Part shown: positions 15,809-24,425 of the stretch, piece by piece
How positions within the stretch are numbered: position 1 is the first letter of the stretch
How the letters are laid out: each line of letters begins with the position of its first letter
Source of the DNA: Oscillibacter sp. MSJ-31
GTDB taxonomy: Bacteria > Bacillota > Clostridia > Oscillospirales > Oscillospiraceae
Direction of reading: 5' to 3'
Assembly: GCF_018918025.1 (NCBI RefSeq)
Contig: NZ_JAHLPT010000001.1
Span: 248,001-312,000, forward strand
DNA length: 64,000 nucleotides
The notes under the pieces: model-generated
Told to the model about the DNA's origin: nothing
What the model saw: only the letters and a program-made list of their open reading frames with translations
The model's database searches: none
Translations under genes and position numbers: made by a program

Positions 15809-15836
15809 AAAAGAGCCGCCCGCCGGCGGCTCTTGC
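15809..15836 (-). terminator. Terminator of the Se/Mo maturation operon
   Basis: Stem AAGAGCCGCC/GGCGGCTCTT with loop CGCC and, on the minus strand, a TTTTTC tract, directly after the amidotransferase stop at 15839. Confidence 0.85.
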
Positions 15837-15838
15837 AG

Positions 15839-16483
15839 TCATTTGACATAGTGGGCAAAGAAATTTTCCAAAATGCGCTGTCCGTCCCGGTGCGCGGCAT
15901 TCTGCAGCTCCGGGTGGAACTGCGCGCCGAAGATGGGCCGCGACTCGTGCGCAAGCATCTGCACACGGCAATTTTCCCGGGAAGCGAGCAGGCGAAAGCC
16001 CTCCGGCACCGTGCTGAGCTGGCCGCGATGGTGCTCGAAGCAATGGAGCGTACCGCTCAGGCCGGTGAGCAGCGGATGCTGCGCAAGGACGGTCTGCGGC
16101 AGAAAGCCAAACTCCTCGTACCCCTCACCCGGATAGACGAGCGGTGCGCCGAAGGCGATGCCGATGAGCTGCAGGCCCGCGCAGATGCCGAAGAGCGGGG
16201 CCGTTGTTTCACGAATGAGCGCAAGCTCGTCGGCAAAGGTCTCGTGCAGACGCTCGCGGTCCCAGTCGGTGAAGCAGCCGGAGAGGAAGATGGCATCCGG
16301 CGCAGAGTCGAGCGTCCTGAGCTGTGTATAGTGCCGCACGGTGACCGTTCCGAACGCAGCGAGCTTCGCAGAGAGCGCGTCGATGTTATAAAGCGGGTCG
16401 GTAAGACCGAGCTCTCCCGCGCGGGCGATCCGACCACGGTCTTCGGGCGTCGGCTCGTTGTTGATGAGCAGCAGCTCTCTCAT
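15839..16483 (-). CDS. Class I glutamine amidotransferase-like protein in the Se/Mo operon
   Basis: A 214-residue stand-alone GATase1 domain. The nucleophile elbow FGICAGLQLIG puts Cys at 101, and FGAQFHPE gives the His190/Glu192 pair, so the catalytic triad is complete. It would release ammonia from glutamine or hydrolyse a gamma-glutamyl bond; the acceptor is unknown. The ATG at 16483 overlaps the stop of yqeB and uses its GGAGG, so it is the last gene of xdhC-yqeC-yqeB. That context suggests a role in maturing or feeding a selenium-dependent molybdenum hydroxylase, or in purine/pyrimidine catabolism linked to it, but this is inference. Confidence 0.8.
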   Translation of the reverse strand: MRELLLINNEPTPEDRGRIARAGELGLTDPLYNIDALSAKLAAFGTVTVRHYTQLRTLDSAPDAIFLSGCFTDWDRERLHETFADELALIRETTAPLFGICAGLQLIGIAFGAPLVYPGEGYEEFGFLPQTVLAQHPLLTGLSGTLHCFEHHRGQLSTVPEGFRLLASRENCRVQMLAHESRPIFGAQFHPELQNAAHRDGQRILENFFAHYVK

Positions 16484-16484
16484 G

Positions 16485-17282
16485 TCAGTCCTCCAGAAGC
16501 GCACCGGACAGGTGCAGGATCGCCTCGAGCACGCCGCCGCCGACGGCGGTCGCCTTGTCCGAGACCGTATAGCAATTTTCCACATTGCCGCGCGGGTCCA
16601 CGTCGCCGGACTTCATGCCCTTGCGGACGGGGATGCCGTCGGCGATCAGGCCGCGGAGCACGCCGTCGATGGTGCAGACCATCGGCTCGCCGGACACATA
16701 GCCCGCGACGTCGCCGGCCTTCACAAGGTCGCCGATCCTGCGCACGGAGCGAAACGCGCCGTCCGCAGGCGCGCGGAGCACGCGCTCGCCGGCAAAGCCG
16801 CCGATAAGCCCGGGGACGTTTGTGTTCGGAATAGCGCTGCCGGAGTAGATGACGCGGCCGAGCGTGTGGCCGCGCATGGTCTCGATGACCGCGTGGCAGT
16901 CCTCCCCCGCCGTGAAGCCGGGGCCGACGCCGACGACGACCGGCGCGTCGGTGATCCTCGTGCCAAGGTTGCGCTTGGCAAGGATAGCGTCCACCAGCGC
17001 GTCCGGCGCGAGCGCTTCACGGCAGGCGCAGCCGTGGTCGGCGAGCACAGGGACAATGCCCTGCGCGAGCAGGGCGCGCGCCTCGTCCGCGTTTGCAGCC
17101 AGACGGGCGGTCACATCCTCGACCGTCGTTTCGCCGTAGACGATGGCTTCGGAGAAGGCGACCGTGCGGCGGATGGCCGTCGGGCGCTCCAGATCGGTCA
17201 GCACGACCCGGATGCCGCTGCGCCAAAGGCGCAGCGCGATGCCGGTGGCGAGATCGCCAGCCCCGCGGATCAGCGCAAGCAT
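16485..17282 (-). CDS. yqeB: YqeB: selenium-dependent molybdenum hydroxylase maturation protein
   Basis: A 265-residue EF2563/YqeB-family protein. It begins with a Rossmann-like nucleotide loop (LIRGAGDLATGIALRLWRSG) and has the family blocks CREALAPDALVDAILAKRN, VVVGVGPGFTAGEDCHAVIE and GSAIPNTNVPGLIGG. The family is a genomic marker for the selenium 'labile cofactor' found in some molybdenum hydroxylases such as xanthine dehydrogenase and nicotinate dehydrogenase of clostridia. It overlaps yqeC by 13 nt and the amidotransferase by a few bases, a tightly coupled operon. The chemistry is not established. Confidence 0.9.
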   Translation of the reverse strand: MLALIRGAGDLATGIALRLWRSGIRVVLTDLERPTAIRRTVAFSEAIVYGETTVEDVTARLAANADEARALLAQGIVPVLADHGCACREALAPDALVDAILAKRNLGTRITDAPVVVGVGPGFTAGEDCHAVIETMRGHTLGRVIYSGSAIPNTNVPGLIGGFAGERVLRAPADGAFRSVRRIGDLVKAGDVAGYVSGEPMVCTIDGVLRGLIADGIPVRKGMKSGDVDPRGNVENCYTVSDKATAVGGGVLEAILHLSGALLED

Positions 17283-17941
17283 AGATATACCCCCTTGTGC
17301 AGGCTCCCCGCCGTGACCGGACAGGTAAGCCGGTTCGCGAGCGCGGCGGCGCGGTCGTAGTCCTCCGCCGTCTCGACCTTATTGATGTAAACGCGGTCGC
17401 CGAGACCCTCGGCGAGCAGGACCGCGGCCTCCAGCTCCGGCGTGACGTCCGTCTCCTCTGAAGCGCCGCAGCGCGCGGCGTATAATTCCGAGCGGTGGCA
17501 GACCGCGCGGATGGGCTTGCCGAAGCCGTCCGCACCGACGACCAGCACGACGCGCTGGGCATTTGCCGGAATGACCGGCTCATGCGGCGCGTGCGCCTTG
17601 AGCGGCAGACGCCTGGAGCCGTCGGCCTCAACGAGCACATAGTCGGCGAGCCGCGCGAGCGCGTCAAAGGAGAGCGACGGCGCTCCGAGCTTTCCCTCGG
17701 CGGACGGCTCCCCGACGCAGACCGCGCCGTGCGCGCTGAGCGCGGCGGAGACCTCCGCTTCACTCGCCCGCTCCAGCACCTCGTACTGCGTCGGGCGCAT
17801 GGTGTGGGTCGAGGTGCAGAGAAGGACCGTGCCCTTTTTCCGCAGCTCCTCCGTGAGCGTATAGAGCAGCGTCGTTTTTCCGCCGCCGCCGATGAGCGCG
17901 GTGACGCCGCGACCGATATTCAGCAATGGCGCGATCTGCAT
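17270..17941 (-). CDS. yqeC: YqeC: putative selenium cofactor biosynthesis protein
   Basis: A 223-residue P-loop protein with Walker A GGGGKTTLLYTL near residue 17, STHTM, and DYVLVEADGSRRLPLKAH, the hallmark of the YqeC family. YqeC co-occurs with YqeB and SelD in genomes that carry selenium-dependent molybdenum hydroxylases and is thought to help make or insert the selenium-containing Mo cofactor. The gene lies 12 bp after xdhC with AAAGGAG before its ATG. SelD is not in the window and should be looked for elsewhere. Confidence 0.9.
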   Translation of the reverse strand: MQIAPLLNIGRGVTALIGGGGKTTLLYTLTEELRKKGTVLLCTSTHTMRPTQYEVLERASEAEVSAALSAHGAVCVGEPSAEGKLGAPSLSFDALARLADYVLVEADGSRRLPLKAHAPHEPVIPANAQRVVLVVGADGFGKPIRAVCHRSELYAARCGASEETDVTPELEAAVLLAEGLGDRVYINKVETAEDYDRAAALANRLTCPVTAGSLHKGVYLCLR

Positions 17942-17953
17942 AGCAATACTCCT

Positions 17954-18937
17954 TTACAGATGCTCCGCGCGGTGGCGGATCATCTCGGCCGCGACGCTGA
18001 TGGCGATTTCCTCCGGCGTTTCAGCCAGGATCGGCAGACCGATGGGCGCGTGAACGCGGTCGATGTCCTGCTGCGAGAAGCCCGCCGCGGCGAGCCTTTC
18101 GCGCGTGAGCGTGACCTTCTTCCGGCTGCCGATGCAGCCGATGTAGGTCGCCGGCGTGCGAAGCACCTGCTCTAAGATCTCGTAGTCCGCCTGATGGCCC
18201 GGCGTCATGACCACGGCATAGTCGTCGGCGGTCAGCGAGACCTTGTCAAAAATACGGCAGAAATCGCCGACGACGATCTCATGCGCCGTGGGGAAATGTG
18301 TGGGGCTTGCCAGCTCCGCGCGGTTATCGTACACCGTGACCTCAAAGCCGATATAGTGCAGCACCGGGGCGAGGGCGCGGCCGACATGGCCCGCGCCGAA
18401 GAGGTAGACGCGCCCCGCGCGGACGATGGGCTCGACAAAGGTGCTGCCGTCCCAGTAGGGTCGGGAGGTAAAGAAGCCCTCCGTGCCGTGGCGCAGCTCG
18501 TCCGCCGTAAGGAGGCGAAATTCGCGCAGCGTCTCGCCGTCGAGCACGAGGCAGAGCCATACGTTTCTGCCGCTGCCGAGCGCGTCGCGCCAGACGCGCA
18601 GCACTCCGATCTGCGCGGCGTTCTCAGGCGAAATATACTGGAACCAAACCGTCACGTCGCCGCCGCAGACCATGCCCGTGCTGTTCGCTGCCTCGGGGTG
18701 GAGCGCAAAGTCCCGCAGGGCGTTCCGTTTCCCCTCCAGCAGCTCGCGCGCGAGGAGAATGGACTGCCGCTCCACCGCGCCGCCGCCGACCGTGCCGAGC
18801 GCCGTGCCGTCGGCAAAGACCGCCATGTGTGCACCCACACCGCGCGGGGAGGAGCCGTCGGCCTTCAGGATGCTGCAGAGCATCACGCCCTCGCCGCGCG
18901 TCAAAGCGGAAAGCATTGTGTTTAAAATCTCTTTCAT
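17954..18937 (-). CDS. xdhC: XdhC/CoxI family molybdenum hydroxylase maturation factor
   Basis: A 327-residue XdhC-family protein with its two domains: an N-terminal XdhC/CoxI part (ILKADGSSPRGVGAHMAV, GTVGGGAVE) and a C-terminal Rossmann part (VYLFGAGHVGRALAPVL, VMTPGHQADYEILEQVL, YIGCIGSRKK). XdhC binds molybdenum cofactor and promotes its sulfuration and insertion into xanthine dehydrogenase-type enzymes; in selenium-using clostridia the terminal ligand is selenium. I start at the ATG at 18937, which has AAAGGATAA upstream. It heads the operon from an excellent promoter at 18971-18999. The hydroxylase subunits themselves are absent from the window. Confidence 0.9.
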   Translation of the reverse strand: MKEILNTMLSALTRGEGVMLCSILKADGSSPRGVGAHMAVFADGTALGTVGGGAVERQSILLARELLEGKRNALRDFALHPEAANSTGMVCGGDVTVWFQYISPENAAQIGVLRVWRDALGSGRNVWLCLVLDGETLREFRLLTADELRHGTEGFFTSRPYWDGSTFVEPIVRAGRVYLFGAGHVGRALAPVLHYIGFEVTVYDNRAELASPTHFPTAHEIVVGDFCRIFDKVSLTADDYAVVMTPGHQADYEILEQVLRTPATYIGCIGSRKKVTLTRERLAAAGFSQQDIDRVHAPIGLPILAETPEEIAISVAAEMIRHRAEHL

Positions 18938-18970
18938 TGCGTTATCCTTTATAAAGAATGGTTTTTGGGT

Positions 18971-18999
18971 ATTATAGCAACGATCTGCCGGCAATGCAA
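18971..18999 (-). promoter_or_regulatory. Promoter of the xdhC-yqeC-yqeB operon
   Basis: On the minus strand TTGCAT (18994-18999), 17-bp spacer, TATAAT (18971-18976). Confidence 0.75.
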
Positions 19000-19017
19000 G
19001 TCTCATTCACAGCGCCT

Positions 19018-19046
19018 TTGACAAATGAAAAAATTTCCTGTAAAAT
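19018..19046 (+). promoter_or_regulatory. Promoter of the lipoprotein gene
   Basis: TTGACA (19018-19023), 17-bp spacer, TAAAAT (19041-19046); back-to-back with the xdhC promoter. Confidence 0.75.
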
Positions 19047-19135
19047 ATGGGAACCTTTTTGGGTTTTCTGCGTCTATATGTCTCGGCGTCACTTCTGTGA
19101 CCGGCAAAATACATTTTCCAAGGAGAATCAACACG

Positions 19136-19750
19136 ATGAAAAGAACACTTTCCCTCATGCTCGCGCTTGTCATGGCCGTTTCGCTGATGGCCTGCGGCAA
19201 AAAGGACGACGGCAAGAGCAACGCCGACGCTCCCGCCGACTCCCTTGCCCTGCTCACCAAGGTTTGGGACAGCTACACCGACGACGAGAAGTTCCCCGCT
19301 GCCGGCGGCGACTATGAAACCAGCGTTGACGATGCCCCCGGCGCGTTCGACCCCTCCAACGCGGACAACCTTAACTTCCTGCTCACCGTGCCGACTGAGG
19401 ACGCCTCTCTCATCGACGACGCCGCCTCCCTCATGCACATGATGAACGCCAACACCTTCACCTGCGGCGCGCTGCGCGTGAAGAACGGCGACGACGCGGC
19501 GAAGCTCGCCGAGGACCTGCGCGACGCCATCCAGAACAAGCAGTGGATGTGCGGCTTCCCCGACAAGCTGGTCATCGCCACGCTGGGCAATTATGTCGTC
19601 TCCGTCTACGGTGACGAGGAGCTGGTGAACACCTTCCGCGATAAGCTTCAGGCGGCGTATTCCGACGCTGCCATCGCCTATGACGAGATGATCGGCGAAG
19701 GTGAGTTCTCCGACGGCGAAGACACCGCCCTTGAAGCGCCTGTCGCCTAA
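19136..19750 (+). CDS. Small lipoprotein, DUF4358-like
   Basis: A 204-residue exported lipoprotein. The signal peptide MKRTLSLMLALVMAVSLMAC ends in a lipobox (LMAC, Cys20), followed by a short charged linker. The second half (GALRVKNGDDAAKLAEDL ... GNYVVSVYGDEELVNTF) resembles DUF4358, a domain of unknown function common in gut clostridia. AAGGAG lies ten bases before the ATG. It precedes an MBOAT and a DHHW gene in the same direction, separated from them by a hairpin; DUF4358 genes near MBOAT genes are familiar to me, so a role in surface polymer modification is possible but unproved. Confidence 0.7.
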   Translation: MKRTLSLMLALVMAVSLMACGKKDDGKSNADAPADSLALLTKVWDSYTDDEKFPAAGGDYETSVDDAPGAFDPSNADNLNFLLTVPTEDASLIDDAASLMHMMNANTFTCGALRVKNGDDAAKLAEDLRDAIQNKQWMCGFPDKLVIATLGNYVVSVYGDEELVNTFRDKLQAAYSDAAIAYDEMIGEGEFSDGEDTALEAPVA

Positions 19751-19766
19751 GCGCGCAATAATACAG

Positions 19767-19797
19767 CAGCGCCCGAACCGCTTTGGTGCGGGCGCTG
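19767..19797 (+). terminator. Hairpin between the lipoprotein and MBOAT genes
   Basis: Outer stem CAGCGCCCG/CGGGCGCTG with a short inner stem ACC/GGT. The 3' side has only a weak T-run (TCCATTTC), so it may be a partial terminator allowing read-through into the MBOAT gene, for which no clear promoter is seen. Confidence 0.6.
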
Positions 19798-19823
19798 TCC
19801 ATTTCAAATGAGGAGCCAACCGT

Positions 19824-21227
19824 ATGCTGTTTTCCAGTATTCCCTTCCTTTTCTATTTCCTGCCCTGCGTGTTCGTGCTCTATTTCCTTGTTCCGATGCG
19901 TTGGAAAAATACCGTGCTGCTGCTCGCAAGCCTGTTCTTCTACGCCTGGGGCGAGCCGAAATTCGTTGTTTTCATGCTCGCGTCCATCGTACAGGGCTAT
20001 GTGCTTGCCCGTCTGGTGGAGAAATACCAGGCGGACCGCAGGCGTGCGAGGCTCTTTCTGACGCTCTCGCTCGTGTTCAGTCTGGGACTTCTGGGCTACT
20101 GCAAGTACGCGGACTTCTTCCTCTCCGGCTTTAACGCGCTCACGGGGCTGCATATTCCGCTGCTCCGCGTGGCGCTGCCCATCGGCATCAGCTTTTATAC
20201 GTTTCAGATCCTCAGCTATGTGGCGGACGTCTACCGCGGCGACGTGAAGGCGCAGCGTAATTTTATCGACCTTGCCGCCTACGTCGCCATGTTCCCGCAG
20301 CTCATCGCCGGCCCCATCGTGCGCTACTCGGACATTGCCTCTCAGCTGGAGCATCGCACCCATTCCCTCGCGGACGTTGCCGCCGGCGCGCGGCGCTTCG
20401 TGCTGGGGCTGGGCAAAAAGGTGCTGCTGGCGAACGTCTTTTATGAGCTTATCACGACGTTCAAGGCGAGCGGCGACCGCTCCGTGCTCTTTTACTGGCT
20501 CTACGCCGCCGCCTGCGTGCTGAACATCTATTTCGATTTCTCCGGCTACAGCGACATGGCCATCGGCCTTGGGCGCATCTTCGGCTTCCGCTATCTTGAG
20601 AACTTCGACTATCCCTACATCTCCGCGAGCATCACGGAGTTCTGGCGGCGCTGGCACATGAGCCTTGGCTCATGGTTCCGCGACTATGTATATATCCCGC
20701 TCGGCGGCAACCGCGTGAGCAAAGCAATGTGGCTGCGCAATATTCTGATCGTCTGGCTGCTGACCGGTCTCTGGCACGGCGCGGCGTGGAACTTTGTGCT
20801 GTGGGGGCTATTCTTCGCCGTGTTCCTGACGGCGGAAAAGCTCTGGTACGGCAGGGCGCTTGCGAAAACGCGCGTTTTCAAGCACATCTACGTTCTGCTG
20901 CTCGTCATTGTGAGCTTTGTGCTCTTTGACGCGAACAGCGTCGGCGAAGCTGCCGCGGCCATCGGCGGACTGTTCGGCGCGGCGGGCGTGAGCGCGATCG
21001 ACCCGATCAGCCTGTACTACCTCCGGAGCTTTGCCGTGGTGTTTCTCATCGGCATCGTCGGCGCGACGCCGCTGCCAAAGCGGGCCGTGGAAAGGCTTGG
21101 CTCGACCAGAGCCGGAGCAATGGTCGTCGATGTGCTCGAGCCGCTCGTGCTCGTCTCTGTGCTCGCGGTCTCGACCGGCTACCTTGTGGACGGCTCATTC
21201 AATCCGTTCCTGTATTTCCGCTTCTAA
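19824..21227 (+). CDS. MBOAT family membrane-bound O-acyltransferase (AlgI/DltB-like)
   Basis: A 467-residue polytopic membrane protein of the MBOAT superfamily. Diagnostic text includes FFYAWGEPKFVVFML near the N-terminus, the AlgI-type core FWRRWHMSLGSWFRDYVYIPLGG, and the active-site histidine in TGLWHGAAWNFVLWG. AlgI-type proteins pass an acetyl group across the membrane for O-acetylation of an extracellular polysaccharide or teichoic acid. The downstream DHHW protein, 12 bp away, is the expected AlgJ/AlgX-like partner that finishes the transfer outside. The polymer is unknown; no glycan assembly genes are nearby. Confidence 0.92.
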   Translation: MLFSSIPFLFYFLPCVFVLYFLVPMRWKNTVLLLASLFFYAWGEPKFVVFMLASIVQGYVLARLVEKYQADRRRARLFLTLSLVFSLGLLGYCKYADFFLSGFNALTGLHIPLLRVALPIGISFYTFQILSYVADVYRGDVKAQRNFIDLAAYVAMFPQLIAGPIVRYSDIASQLEHRTHSLADVAAGARRFVLGLGKKVLLANVFYELITTFKASGDRSVLFYWLYAAACVLNIYFDFSGYSDMAIGLGRIFGFRYLENFDYPYISASITEFWRRWHMSLGSWFRDYVYIPLGGNRVSKAMWLRNILIVWLLTGLWHGAAWNFVLWGLFFAVFLTAEKLWYGRALAKTRVFKHIYVLLLVIVSFVLFDANSVGEAAAAIGGLFGAAGVSAIDPISLYYLRSFAVVFLIGIVGATPLPKRAVERLGSTRAGAMVVDVLEPLVLVSVLAVSTGYLVDGSFNPFLYFRF

Positions 21228-21239
21228 GGGGGTGCGAGG

Positions 21240-22340
21240 ATGAACAAACGCATCAAAAATATTGTGACCGTCGTGCTCCTTGCCGCGTTTCTTTTCGGCT
21301 TCGGGGCATGGGCGGCGCTCAAGCCCGCCGACAGTCTCTCGCTCAGCGAGCGGCGCAGGCTCAAGCAGCTTCCCGCCGTCCGCATGGACGCCGTGCTCAG
21401 TGGCAAATTCATGTCCGACTTTGAGGGCTATGCGCTCGACCAGTTCCCTCTGCGCGACGAGTGGCGCACGCTCAAGGCGCTCAACCGGCTCTACGTCTAC
21501 CGGCAGAAGGACAACAACGGCGTTTATATCAAGGACGGCTATGCCGCAAAGCTCGAATATCCGATGAACGAAAGCTCCATCGACCACGCCGCCGAGCGCT
21601 TCCGCTACCTCTACGAGAATTTCATGGCGGACGTTGGCGCAAGGGTCTATCTCTCCGTCATCCCCGATAAGAACTACTTTCTCGCGGAGACGAACGGCTA
21701 TCCCGCCATTGACTACGAAGCCTTCGTCGAGGCCCTGCTGGAGCAGACGGACTTCGCGCAGTATATTGACCTCTTCGGTCAGCTGACGTTGGACGATTAC
21801 TACCGCACGGACTCCCACTGGCGGCAGGAAAGGCTGCCCGCCGTGGCAGCGTACCTCGCGCGTGAGATGGGCGTGACGCTCACGGACGAATACACGGAGC
21901 AGGTGCTCGACCGCCCCTACTACGGCGTGTACTACGGCTACGCGGCGCTGCCCATGCAGCCCGACGAGCTGCGCTATCTCACGAGTAAAACGCTGGAGGA
22001 CTGCACGGTCTACAACTACGAGACCGGCAGGCCCGGCGCGGTGTACGACATGGAAAAGGGCGCGGGGAACGACCCCTATGAGCTGTTCCTCTCCGGCTCG
22101 GTCTCCCTCCTGTCGATCGAAAAACCGAACGCCGAAACCGACCGCGAGCTGATCGTCTTCCGCGACTCCTTCGGCAGTTCCCTTGCTCCCCTGCTCGCCG
22201 AGGGCTACGCAAAGATCACGCTGGCGGATATCCGCTATCTTCCCTCCTCCCAGATGGGCAAGCTGCTGGACTTCACCGACGCGGACGTGCTGTTCCTCTA
22301 CAGCGTGCCGGTGCTCAACAACAGCGATACGCTGAAATAA
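21240..22340 (+). CDS. DHHW family protein, AlgX/AlgJ-like acetylation partner
   Basis: A 366-residue protein with an N-terminal membrane anchor (residues 7-25) and an outside SGNH-like domain. The family's Asp-His-His-Trp signature is present as YRTDSHW, i.e. with Ser in place of the first His, and the later block VFRDSFGSSLAPLL carries the likely catalytic Ser. DHHW proteins are encoded beside MBOAT acyltransferases and are thought to accept the acetyl group and place it on the polymer. It follows the MBOAT gene by 12 bp and ends the operon at a strong terminator. Confidence 0.85.
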   Translation: MNKRIKNIVTVVLLAAFLFGFGAWAALKPADSLSLSERRRLKQLPAVRMDAVLSGKFMSDFEGYALDQFPLRDEWRTLKALNRLYVYRQKDNNGVYIKDGYAAKLEYPMNESSIDHAAERFRYLYENFMADVGARVYLSVIPDKNYFLAETNGYPAIDYEAFVEALLEQTDFAQYIDLFGQLTLDDYYRTDSHWRQERLPAVAAYLAREMGVTLTDEYTEQVLDRPYYGVYYGYAALPMQPDELRYLTSKTLEDCTVYNYETGRPGAVYDMEKGAGNDPYELFLSGSVSLLSIEKPNAETDRELIVFRDSFGSSLAPLLAEGYAKITLADIRYLPSSQMGKLLDFTDADVLFLYSVPVLNNSDTLK

Positions 22341-22346
22341 GGACGC

Positions 22347-22376
22347 AAAAAAGCGCCGCAGCCGCGGCGCTTTTTT
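22347..22376. terminator. Bidirectional terminator
   Basis: AAAAAAGCGCCGC, loop AGCC, GCGGCGC followed by six T: a textbook terminator on both strands between convergent genes ending at 22340 and 22393. Confidence 0.92.
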
Positions 22377-22392
22377 CTCTGTCTTTCTTTGC

Positions 22393-24192
22393 TCAGTCGT
22401 TGATGGTGCTGAGCATTCCGAAGTATTTTTCGTGCTTTTCCTGATACTCGCGGTTGAACACCGGGTCGTTGCCCTGATGCAGACGGTGGATATACTCGTG
22501 ATGGCTGTTCATAACCGAGGGATCGAACTGCGAGATGGTGTAGACGCCGAGGTTGGAGCACTGGTCGGCGATACGCTCGGCGTTGATGAGAATATCGAGG
22601 AACACGAGTCCCGCGTAGACCGTACACTGCCCGTCGCGCAGGCGGCGGATGTGGTTGGTGCGGAGCGTCGCCACCATGTCGTCCACGACCTCCTCCACCG
22701 GCTCGATGCGGCGGGCGGTCTGCGCGTCCACGGCGGTGAAGCTGCGGTAGGCGTAGTCCATGATCTCGCGCAGAGCCTCGCCGAGCACCTGCAGCTCCTG
22801 CTGCGCGGTCTCGGAAAATTCAATGCCCTTGCCGCGCAGCTCCTCGGCATTCTCCGTGAGGTTCACGGCATAGTCGCCGATGCGCTCAAACTCGGAGAAG
22901 CATTGGATGTAGTAGTTCAGCAGGTCGTTGCCGTGTCCCGGCGGAACGTGGCTGGAGAGCTTGATGAGATAATTGTCCACGCTGTCGGCCAATGCGTCGA
23001 TGTGGTCCTCGTTGCGGTCGATCACGTCGATGGTATGCCGGTCGAAATGATGCAGAACGTCCAGCGCGCTCATCACGCCCGTACGCGCAAGGCGCGCCAT
23101 GGCGCCGATGGCGTCCGACGCGGCGGAGAGCGCCAGCGCGGGCGAGGCAAAGAATTTTTCGTCGAGCTGGGAGAGCTCGTGGTCGACGTTCTCGCCGATC
23201 TGCTGATCGTCCTTGACGAGGACGCGGGAGAGCTTTTCAAACTGCCCGCACACCGGCAGGAGCAGGATCGCGGTGGAAAGGCGGAAGATCGTGTGGACGT
23301 TCGCGATGGCGCCGGAGGTCATCGTCTGCCCCCACAGGCCGTCGAGCGCGCCCGCATGATGCAGGACGGTCAGCGCCGTGATGATGATGACGGAGGCGCA
23401 GAGGTTGAAGATGATGTGGACGACGCCCGTGCGCTTGGCGTCCGCCTTCGAGCCGATGGAGCAGACGATGGCGGTGGTCACGCAGTCGCCGATGTTCACG
23501 CCGATGATGATGGCATAGACCGAGCCGAAGGTCAGCGCGCCCGTCATGGAGAGCGCCTGCAGGATGCCGATGGTCGCCGACGAGCTTTGAATGAGGAAGG
23601 CAACGCCCGTACCGGCGAGAAAGCCGAGCACCGGCGCGTCGGCAAGGCCGGAGAACATCTGTGCAAACGCGGGCGACTCACCCAGTGGGCTGACCGCTGC
23701 TGTCATGTTCAGAAGGCCGGTAAAGAGGATGCCGAAGCCCATCGTGATGCTGCCGACGGTGTCGCTGTGCGGCGTCTTGATGGCCATGATGAAGAGGATG
23801 CCCGCGATGGCGGCGAGGGGCGCAAGCGTGGAGGGCTTGAAGATGTTGAGCCACGCGCCGCCGTCGGCGTTGAGGTCGAGCAGTCGGATGATCTGACCCG
23901 TGATGGTCGTGCCGACGTTCGCACCGAGGATGATGCCGATGGACTGGTGCAGCGTCAGCACACCCGCGCCGACAAGGCCCGAGGTGAGCACGATGGTCGC
24001 CGTCGAGCTCTGAATGACCGCCGTGACCGCAAGGCCGAGCAGGAAGCCGACGAGCGGATTGTTCGTCACCTTCTCCATCGCCGCCTTGAGCGCACCGGAC
24101 GAGCCCTTCTTCAATCCGTCGCCCATGAGCTGCATACCGTAGAGAAACAGCGCCAGCCCGCCGAAGAGCGAAATAAAGTTAAAAATCGTCAT
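22393..24192 (-). CDS. Na/Pi cotransporter family protein with C-terminal PhoU domain
   Basis: A 599-residue protein. The first 310 residues form the NptA/SLC34-like membrane part with the duplicated QSSTATIVLTSGLVGAG and QSSSATIGILQALS signatures (the QSSS repeats that bind Na+ and phosphate). The remaining part is a PhoU-like helical-bundle domain (about 345-560) which in other systems senses phosphate flux. It likely imports phosphate with sodium. The ATG at 24192 is chosen because the protein begins there with the hydrophobic MTIFNFISLFGGLALFLYG; the ribosome binding site is weak (GGTGA). Monocistronic. Confidence 0.9.
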   Translation of the reverse strand: MTIFNFISLFGGLALFLYGMQLMGDGLKKGSSGALKAAMEKVTNNPLVGFLLGLAVTAVIQSSTATIVLTSGLVGAGVLTLHQSIGIILGANVGTTITGQIIRLLDLNADGGAWLNIFKPSTLAPLAAIAGILFIMAIKTPHSDTVGSITMGFGILFTGLLNMTAAVSPLGESPAFAQMFSGLADAPVLGFLAGTGVAFLIQSSSATIGILQALSMTGALTFGSVYAIIIGVNIGDCVTTAIVCSIGSKADAKRTGVVHIIFNLCASVIIITALTVLHHAGALDGLWGQTMTSGAIANVHTIFRLSTAILLLPVCGQFEKLSRVLVKDDQQIGENVDHELSQLDEKFFASPALALSAASDAIGAMARLARTGVMSALDVLHHFDRHTIDVIDRNEDHIDALADSVDNYLIKLSSHVPPGHGNDLLNYYIQCFSEFERIGDYAVNLTENAEELRGKGIEFSETAQQELQVLGEALREIMDYAYRSFTAVDAQTARRIEPVEEVVDDMVATLRTNHIRRLRDGQCTVYAGLVFLDILINAERIADQCSNLGVYTISQFDPSVMNSHHEYIHRLHQGNDPVFNREYQEKHEKYFGMLSTIND

Positions 24193-24281
24193 ACCGTCAC
24201 CAATCTTCTGTGTGTTCCCGATCCGTATTTTACAGTTCCCGTGGCAGAGATGGCATACTGCGCCAAACTCCACCAAATATT

Positions 24282-24309
24282 ATGGTAGCAGAAATTTACA
24301 GAATTGCAA
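24282..24309 (-). promoter_or_regulatory. Promoter of the Na/Pi cotransporter gene
   Basis: On the minus strand TTGCAA (24304-24309), 16-bp spacer, TACCAT (24282-24287). Confidence 0.5.
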
Positions 24310-24357
24310 GGATTTTCGCAGAAAAGTCCCATATAATTTCCGTCCATATCTTTCTGC

Positions 24358-24385
24358 TTGCAATTTGACTTTCCTGTGGTACAAT
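24358..24385 (+). promoter_or_regulatory. Promoter of murI
   Basis: TTGCAA (24358-24363), 16-bp spacer, TACAAT (24380-24385), 40 bp before the start codon. Confidence 0.6.
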
Positions 24386-24425
24386 AACGGAAGAAAATGC
24401 CACTGCATTTTGAGGAGGTTTTACC

